Positions 6,684 to 10,694 of a stretch of DNA of 10,694 bases are shown in pieces. Below the pieces are notes generated by a model. That model worked only from the letters and a program-made list of their open reading frames with translations, was not told the origin of the DNA and searched no databases. Origin of the DNA: JBBRQP01 sp038226175 (GTDB lineage: Bacteria; Cyanobacteriota; Cyanobacteriia; Gloeobacterales; Anthocerotibacteraceae); the NCBI GenBank assembly GCA_038226175.1, contig JBBRQP010000096.1, positions 1-10,694 on the forward strand. Reading direction: 5' to 3'. Every line of letters starts with the position of its first letter. Position 1 is the first letter of the stretch. The position numbers and the translations under genes were made by a program.

Positions 6684-6945
6684 TAGTGACTTTATGAACG
6701 ACTATGCTCCGCTGGTCGACACCATCTTCTGCTTCCATTTCCAAAAATAGACATTTATTGTGGGAAATTTCAGCTAAAATTTCGGACATTTATTGTGAGA
6801 CGAAATTTACTTCCTCTTTCTTTCTCCACAAATATACTTAAACTCCCTCCCAGACCACTTCTTACAGCTTTTCTACCCGGACATTTATTCTAGGATCGAG
6901 GTCATCTATTGTGAATCTCGACATGTATACACTAGGCTGGGTGAG
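6684..6945 (-). repeat. Module A: transposon-end-like copy with repeated CATYTATTGTG boxes
   Basis: This stretch is a diverged direct duplicate of 7235-7505. Four boxes near GACATTTATTGTG start at 6750, 6785, 6880 and 6901, the third and fourth variant (TTCTAG; GTCATC). The right border reads CTCGACA at about 6916-6922; on the minus strand that is TGTCGAG, then TTCACAATAGATGACC. Several same-facing boxes inside a TGT...ACA border are typical of ends bound by TnsB/TniA/MuA-type transposases, as in Tn7-like and Tn5053-like elements of cyanobacteria. No such transposase gene is in the window, so this would be a stranded end. Homology to module B continues past the border (TACACTAGGCTG), which fits a segmental duplication as well. 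Confidence 0.5.
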
Positions 6946-6946
6946 C

Positions 6947-7213
6947 ATGAAGAAGTGGCTAACCGAATTGCTAAGGCTCTACTTACCCGAAGTCGCTAAC
7001 TTGACTGATACAACTAATGGACGGGCTACAGCACAGCATTGGGCAGATTGGATGAAGGCGCAATGGGCGCAACGTGGGTTAGTGGCTTTGTCGCAACAGC
7101 GTGTCCTCATGACTGAAAGCAGGAATTTTATCAAGGCAAATCTTGACCCTGGGCATGTGGCTTTGGTGACTATGAACTTTACTGAAGCTCAGTGGAGAAT
7201 TATGAATAAGTGA
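6947..7213 (+). pseudogene. N-terminal gene fragment ended by an IS terminus; possibly telomere-resolvase-like
   Basis: The frame gives 88 residues starting MKKWLTELLRLYLPEVANL, then TDTTNGRATAQHWADWMKAQ and WAQRGLVALSQQRVLMTES, ending LVTMNFTEAQWRIMNK. An alternative GTG at 6911 would add 12 residues that lie in the transposon-end-like module, so I prefer the ATG at 6947. The stop codon TGA is the first three bases of the IS terminus at 7211, so the natural gene was longer. The helical, tryptophan-rich N-terminus reminded me of proteins annotated in cyanobacteria as protelomerase (telomere resolvase) family, but I cannot confirm this and no catalytic tyrosine-recombinase residues are present in the fragment. 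Treat it as an unknown truncated gene. Confidence 0.5.
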
Positions 7214-7242
7214 CCTTGCCCCGCTTTAGTGAACAGTGACCT
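7211..7242 (+). repeat. Solitary IS terminal repeat interrupting the upstream gene
   Basis: The 32 bases start TGACCTTGCCCCGC and end AGTGAACAGTGACCT. They are an inverted match to 111-141 and a direct match to 849-880. The outer edge coincides exactly with the point where the 6947 frame stops. No transposase follows; instead the sequence runs straight into module B, so only the end of the element remains. Confidence 0.7.
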
Positions 7243-7505
7243 CTGCACGGCTATACTCCGCTGATCGACATCATCTTCTGCTTCTATCTCCAAAAATGAA
7301 CATCTATTGTGGGGCGAAATTTACTTCTTCTTCCTTTCTCCATAAATATATCCAAACTCCTTCCCAGAACTCTTCTTACAGCTTTTCTACTCGGTCATTT
7401 ATTGTAGGATCGAGGTCATCTATTCTGAAACTTGACATCTGCCATAAGTTAGGTTGGTTAGCTATGACTAAGAGGGTATAGCATGGAATGCATACACTAG
7501 GCTGA
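7235..7505 (-). repeat. Module B: second copy of the transposon-end-like module
   Basis: It aligns with module A along nearly its whole length: the CTATxCTCCGCTG and CATCTTCTGCTTC blocks, the TTACAGCTTTTCTAC block and GGATCGAGGTCATCTATT. Boxes start at about 7299, 7394 and 7415. Relative to A it lacks about 36 bases lying between two adjacent boxes, as a deletion between short repeats would produce. It also carries about 50 extra bases after the border TTGACA (7432-7437) before TACACTAGGCTG resumes at about 7490. Both copies face the same way. Confidence 0.55.
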
Positions 7506-7556
7506 GGGATGAAGATAGTGTCAGGAAAGAAGGCTTTAGGTAGAGGTTGAGCTGCT

Positions 7557-7609
7557 ACAGGACAGATGTAAAATCTGTCTTGTGGAGCGGGGACAAGGAG
7601 ATCCCCGCT
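7557..7609 (-). terminator. Two tandem hairpins after the FG-GAP gene
   Basis: Hairpin 1 (7586-7609): AGCGGGGA pairs perfectly with TCCCCGCT over an eight-base loop. Hairpin 2 (7557-7583): eleven pairs, ACAGGACAGAT with ATCTGTCTTGT (one G-T), around the five-base loop GTAAA. They start 24 bases past the FG-GAP stop on the minus strand. Neither is followed by a U-run, so termination or 3'-end protection is an inference from position and stability. Confidence 0.5.
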
Positions 7610-7632
7610 GTCTCTGGACAACCAAGGGGCAT

Positions 7633-9165
7633 TCAAGTCGGGAAGTTTACCAGATTCACGGGTTGCCCATTGCGCTTACCAGCAACCACGTAGCTACGTC
7701 CAGCGGTGCCATTGGCAATAGGAGCCCCAACAAGCACATCAGCGAGTCCATCACCATTCACATCTCCTGCTCCGCTGACTGACCTGCCGGATTTATCGCC
7801 CGCAGTACTGCCGTTGATGACAAAGCCGTCCTGGCTGGTACCACTTTCAAGGGTTAACAACTCGACGGGTTGATTATTGATTTTACCAAACACTACATAG
7901 CTACGACCAGCATTAGTGGCACCAGCCGGGTCAGCACCATAAGCCCCAACAATTAGGTCGGCTAAGCCATCGCCATTGACATCCCCCGCTCCACTCACGG
8001 AAAGCCCAGAATAATCATTTATATTGCTGCCGTTGATGACAAAGCCATCCGAGCTGGTTCCGCTTTCAAGGGCACTCAGTTCCACGGGTAGACTATTTTT
8101 TTTGCCAAACACCACGTAGCTGCGTCCGGCATTAGTGCGACCAGCTGGGTCAGCACTGATAGCCCCAACAATTACATCGGCAAGTCCATCGCCATTCACA
8201 TCCCTCGCCCCGCTGACGGAAAAACCGGATTGATCGCTTGCTGTACTGCCGTTGATGACAAAACCACCCTGGCTGGTACCACTTTCAAGGGTTGACAACT
8301 CGACGGGTTGATTGTTGATTTTACCAAACACCACATAGCTACGACCAGCATCAGTGCGACCAGCTGGATCAGCACCGATCGCTCCAACAATTAGGTCGGC
8401 TAAGCCATCGCCATTGACATCCCCCGCATCGCTGACTGACCATCCAGAGAAATAGCGGTACGAGCCGTTGATGACAAAGCCATCTTGGCTCGTACCGCTT
8501 TCGATATCTACCAGATTCACAGGTTGACTGTTGTTCTTGCCAAACACCACATAGCTGCGTCCGGCTTCATACTGACCTGGGGAGGCAATAGGTGCCCCAA
8601 CAAGCACATCTGCAAGTCCATCTCCGTTGACATCTCCCGCTCTACTGACGGAATAGCCGGAGTTATCGCCTGTATAGCCACCACTACCGCTTTGACTGCC
8701 GTTGATAACGAAGCCATCCGGGCTGGTGCCACTTTCAAGAGCGGACAAATTGACGGGTTGATTGTTACTCTTGCCAAACACCACGTAGCTGCGTCCGGCA
8801 CTACCCCCAAATAAGGCACCGGGTGCCCCGACAATCACATCAGCCAAGCCATCGCCATTGACATCCCCTGCTCCGCTGACGGAATAGCCGGAGAAATCAC
8901 CAAAAAAACTGCCGCTGGCTCCATGACTGCCGTTGATGACAAAGCCGTCCTGGCTGGCACCACTTTCAATAGCTAACAGGTCGACTGGCTTTTTATTGCG
9001 CTTGCCAAATACCACATAACTACGTCCTGCATGGATTCGACCATTCGGGGAGGCATTCTTAGCTCCAATAATTTGGTCTGGTAGGCCATCGCCATTGACA
9101 TCCCCCGCATCGCTAACTGAATTGCCAGAGTTATCCCCTGACTGACTACCGTTGATGACAAAGCC
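7633..9165 (-). repeat. Seven ~180-225-bp coding repeats of the FG-GAP gene
   Basis: The repeats share long near-identical DNA stretches, for example CCATCGCCATTGACATCCCC and the CACATAGCTACG / CACGTAGCTGCG block. The conserved DNA suggests recent duplication or conversion among the blades rather than only protein-level selection. Differences are concentrated in the loop between GFVINGS and SGxSVS and in the loop before AGRSYVVFGK. Confidence 0.75.
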
Positions 9166-9321
9166 ACGGGCGGTGGGAGCAACTCTTTGGGCACTCACGG
9201 GCACCATTACCGCCGTACCCATACACCACACACTCAACGATAAACTCAATAACTTTTGCCATGGACGATTTACTAGCTGACGAGGACGCAAGCCTCCCAG
9301 CGCTGACCAGAACTTGTTCAT
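7633..9321 (-). CDS. Secreted FG-GAP (integrin-alpha-like) repeat protein, seven repeats
   Basis: The 562-residue product is exported: residues 1-44 form a long signal peptide with a hydrophobic core (LLSLSLSVWCMGTAVMVPVSA) and probable cleavage before QRVAP. Residues 53 to the end hold seven FG-GAP repeats of about 60-75 residues. Each reads GFVINGS..., then SG.SVSGAGDVNGDGLADVIVG, then AGRSYVVFGK and a linker with PVELSTLESGTS. The DVNGDGLAD loop is the Ca-binding DxNxDGxxD motif; it is conserved in all seven (DVNGDGLPD in the first). Seven repeats are what one closed beta-propeller needs. The end of repeat 7 (VVAGKRNGQPVNLVNFPT) closes the protein with no further domain or anchor. GGGG seven bases before the ATG supports this start. 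Its role is unknown; such propellers are usually extracellular binding modules. It is flanked by mobile-element debris downstream and a long noncoding leader upstream. Confidence 0.9.
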   Translation of the reverse strand: MNKFWSALGGLRPRQLVNRPWQKLLSLSLSVWCMGTAVMVPVSAQRVAPTARGFVINGSQSGDNSGNSVSDAGDVNGDGLPDQIIGAKNASPNGRIHAGRSYVVFGKRNKKPVDLLAIESGASQDGFVINGSHGASGSFFGDFSGYSVSGAGDVNGDGLADVIVGAPGALFGGSAGRSYVVFGKSNNQPVNLSALESGTSPDGFVINGSQSGSGGYTGDNSGYSVSRAGDVNGDGLADVLVGAPIASPGQYEAGRSYVVFGKNNSQPVNLVDIESGTSQDGFVINGSYRYFSGWSVSDAGDVNGDGLADLIVGAIGADPAGRTDAGRSYVVFGKINNQPVELSTLESGTSQGGFVINGSTASDQSGFSVSGARDVNGDGLADVIVGAISADPAGRTNAGRSYVVFGKKNSLPVELSALESGTSSDGFVINGSNINDYSGLSVSGAGDVNGDGLADLIVGAYGADPAGATNAGRSYVVFGKINNQPVELLTLESGTSQDGFVINGSTAGDKSGRSVSGAGDVNGDGLADVLVGAPIANGTAGRSYVVAGKRNGQPVNLVNFPT

Positions 9322-9732
9322 AACTTATCCCCTGATTGTGAAGTTAGATGACAACTATTCTTTTCTTCGCGCCGTTTATCTTGGTTACGCCATTTAGGTA
9401 TAGGGCGCAACATACTACTAGAAAGTAACATACTTCTCAAAACAGTTCTCTATTCTCTTGATACTTGTCAATTTCTTACTTACACTCTTTAATTTCTTTG
9501 GTTATCTGTGTAATTCTGCTCCCTCATTTCGATAACTTCGGAGTGCAGAGGGCTTTAACCCTTTGGCTAGCTTGAGCAAAACCACCCTAGGGAGTGAGTG
9601 GTCGCTGTAAACGATTATCGTAGGTAAATAATCTAATTTTGGGGGGGCTAGGGCAAGCCCTTAGGGTTGACCCTTATCCTCATTTCTAACAATTCAATCT
9701 CTAGGAAAAGCTTGAGATGACTATCACAAAAC
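9322..9732. other. Long noncoding leader region with clustered ACCCT/AGGGT hairpins
   Basis: No gene is apparent. ACCCT or its complement recurs at 9558, 9584, 9663 and 9670. These make short stems: AGGG-CTTTAA-CCCT (9549-9562), the palindrome CCCTAGGG (9585-9592), CTAGGGC-AA-GCCCTTAG (9648-9664, one bulge) and AGGG-TTGA-CCCT (9663-9674). The last two share bases and cannot form together. A run of seven G lies at 9641-9647. If FG-GAP transcription starts beyond this point, these would be in its 5' leader; otherwise they may terminate genes from the right. Confidence 0.4.
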
Positions 9733-9884
9733 TCAATACTTAAGATCTTGTTTCTCTTGTGCTTGAGCCTCAGGATATAACTCAAGGAATCGCTCCATCA
9801 CTGAAGATGGATAGGACTATTGTTGGCATGTTGCTCCGCCCCTAACAAATCAGCCTCAGCGCGCGTTAATCGAGCTTTCTGTAA
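9733..9884 (-). pseudogene. Frameshifted remnant of an unknown gene
   Basis: Two short frames overlap in register. The first (9798-9884) reads LQKARLTRAEADLLGAEQHA then NNSPIHLQ and stops. The second (9733-9816) reads SYPSSVMERFLELYPEAQAQ then EKQDLKY and stops. Joined near NNS/YPSS they look like the C-terminal part of one soluble, helical, charged protein broken by a frameshift. I do not recognise the family. It lies just past the DUF6088 gene on the same strand and may be its former partner or a separate decayed gene. Confidence 0.3.
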
Positions 9885-9960
9885 TCATCGGTTATCCCCA
9901 AACCAGAACTACCTCTGCTAATGCCTAGATCCTACTGCAATGGCCTGAATCGGGTCTATA

Positions 9961-10308
9961 TCAAGGGGCATATTCAAAGCTTGTATATGTTCCGCCGTAG
10001 CCAATTTTACGGGCTATACGCTCTTTCACGGCGATGACCCGGCTTGTTGGCACTTGCGTCGTCAGACCTGCGTTATAAGCCTTGTCGTAGCTAGAAGGCA
10101 CTACTTCAACTTTAAGTCGCTGGAGAGCCTCTGTTGCCAATTCAGGTAGACCTCCTTTACGCGGTATCACTTGACTGCTCAGCGGTGAGATGGTGGCTTT
10201 GGCATAGAGACTATAGCCAATTTTGATGATTTTGCCCTGGTCAATCAGTTTACTTAGCACGCGCTCCATGGAATCATAATTTCCTAAGTCGTTGAAATCT
10301 GAGCGCAA
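9961..10308 (-). CDS. DUF6088 (AbiEi-antitoxin-like) protein, N-terminally shortened
   Basis: The frame gives 115 residues. It resembles DUF6088 proteins, which look like AbiEi-type antitoxins with a winged-helix DNA-binding domain. Features are RSDFNDLGNYDSMERVLSKL followed by IDQGKIIKIGYSLYAKA (residues 2-39, the winged helix), SPLSSQVIPRKGGLPELATE (about 42-61) with ALQRLKVEVVPS, and AYNAGLTTQVPTSRVIAVKE with RIARKIGYGG. The only start in frame is a TTG at 10308 without a Shine-Dalgarno. The frame stays open upstream only to 10335 (IPRVQLNFLLRSDF) before a TAG. Family members normally have about 20 more residues (a helix ending VFLRSDF), so the N-terminus appears lost. No AbiEii-like nucleotidyltransferase toxin follows. 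It is either an orphan or a recent pseudogene. Confidence 0.6.
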   Translation of the reverse strand: MRSDFNDLGNYDSMERVLSKLIDQGKIIKIGYSLYAKATISPLSSQVIPRKGGLPELATEALQRLKVEVVPSSYDKAYNAGLTTQVPTSRVIAVKERIARKIGYGGTYTSFEYAP

Positions 10309-10367
10309 AAGGAAGTTTAACTGTACCCTTGGAATCTAAGAAAGTGGTATTTTTACAGGTCTATTGC

Positions 10368-10395
10368 TTGTCCTATTTGCGCAAATTGGTAAAAT
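10368..10395 (+). promoter_or_regulatory. Possible promoter for the gene at 10425
   Basis: TTGTCC (10368-10373) and TAAAAT (10390-10395) are 16 bases apart, resembling a sigma-70-type -35/-10 pair, and lie about 30 bases before the start codon. The site falls between two divergent genes. This is pattern matching only. Confidence 0.3.
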
Positions 10396-10424
10396 GATAA
10401 GTGAGCATTTTTTGCAGAGAAGCT

Positions 10425-10694
10425 ATGACCAATGGCATGAAAATGGAACGTCGCTTGCGCTCTTCCTCCGCGATTAAACGCCGTAGTGTCGAGAAAATCT
10501 TAGATGCCCCACCCAAGCAAGCTGAGTCGGTGCTTCAGGTACTAGACGCTCTTACAAGTGACCGCGAGGCAGTTAGTGCTTTGCTCTCACTGCCACAGGG
10601 ACATCGACGAACTTTTGTTCAGCTTTTGCAAATGGCTAGCGAGCGCCCAGAGATGGCCACTTCATTACAAGTCTTTGCCGAAACCTATAAACGC
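10425..10694 (+). CDS. Unrecognised protein, N-terminal part (runs off the window)
   Basis: The frame opens with ATG at 10425 and stays open for 90 codons to the window edge. It starts MTNGMKMERRLRSSSAIKRR, then SVEKILDAPPKQAESVLQVL, DALTSDREAVSALLSLPQGH and RRTFVQLLQMASERPEMATS. The N-terminus is basic (RRLRSSSAIKRR) and the rest looks like amphipathic helices with regular leucines; no signal peptide or membrane segment is seen. A weak ribosome site (AGAGAAG) lies two bases before the ATG. Codon use and the absence of stops over 270 bases support a real gene. ATGs at codons 5 and 7 are alternative starts. I do not recognise the family. It is divergent from the DUF6088 gene, with about 115 bases between them. 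Confidence 0.65.
   Translation, partial: MTNGMKMERRLRSSSAIKRRSVEKILDAPPKQAESVLQVLDALTSDREAVSALLSLPQGHRRTFVQLLQMASERPEMATSLQVFAETYKR

Noticed and set aside
7376..7636. 86-codon minus-strand frame starting at the FG-GAP stop
   Set aside because: It spans the tandem hairpins and module B, and its product has no domain pattern; the openness looks accidental.
8196..9194. Several frames on both strands inside the FG-GAP gene
   Set aside because: They are shadows of repetitive coding DNA; the main frame has signal peptide, seven complete repeats and a ribosome site.

Overview
The window looks like an accessory, possibly plasmid-derived, segment of a cyanobacterial genome. The evidence is the style of the gene families: an Rpn-like PD-(D/E)XK protein of the cyanobacterial type often mislabelled 'flagellar assembly protein H', a membrane-anchored pentapeptide-repeat protein, a secreted FG-GAP protein, a secreted S74 protein, and a DUF6088 (AbiEi-like) protein. 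I identified this by reading, not by a database search, and I saw no rRNA, tRNA or CRISPR array.

Layout, left to right. (1) 1-141: the 3' end of an IS3-family element, whose terminus cuts off the C-terminus of an Rpn-like gene on the minus strand (123-764). A solitary copy of the same terminus lies at 849-880. (2) 1115-1876 (+): modA, a periplasmic molybdate-binding protein without modB or modC beside it. (3) 2176-3582 (-): a two-TM protein with about 41 pentapeptide repeats, with a terminator-like hairpin downstream. (4) 3804-4669 (-): a ParF/ParG-type partition cassette; parA carries a one-base frameshift at 4184-4186, while its original stop still overlaps the parG start. The upstream region holds four AAAGT boxes that could be operator or centromere. 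(5) 4825-6258 (-): a secreted protein with a YadA-like repeat stalk, an S74 chaperone domain and a C-terminal coiled coil. (6) 6280-7632: a decayed mobile-element zone. Two diverged copies of a ~250-bp module carry repeated CATYTATTGTG boxes that resemble multi-site ends of Tn7/Tn5053/Mu-like transposons. Between them lies a gene fragment (6947-7213) that stops exactly at another copy of the IS terminus. (7) 7633-9321 (-): a secreted FG-GAP protein with seven repeats, enough for one beta-propeller. (8) 9322-10308: a hairpin-rich noncoding stretch, gene debris, and a DUF6088 gene that has lost its N-terminus. (9) 10425-10694 (+): the start of an unrecognised gene that runs off the window.

The genes do not form one pathway. 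The themes are repeat-built surface or secreted proteins (pentapeptide, S74, FG-GAP), replicon maintenance (parFG) and repeated insertion and decay of mobile DNA. The points most worth a second look are the parA frameshift with intact coupling to parG, the repeated transposon-end-like modules, and the shared IS terminus that truncates genes at 141 and 7211.
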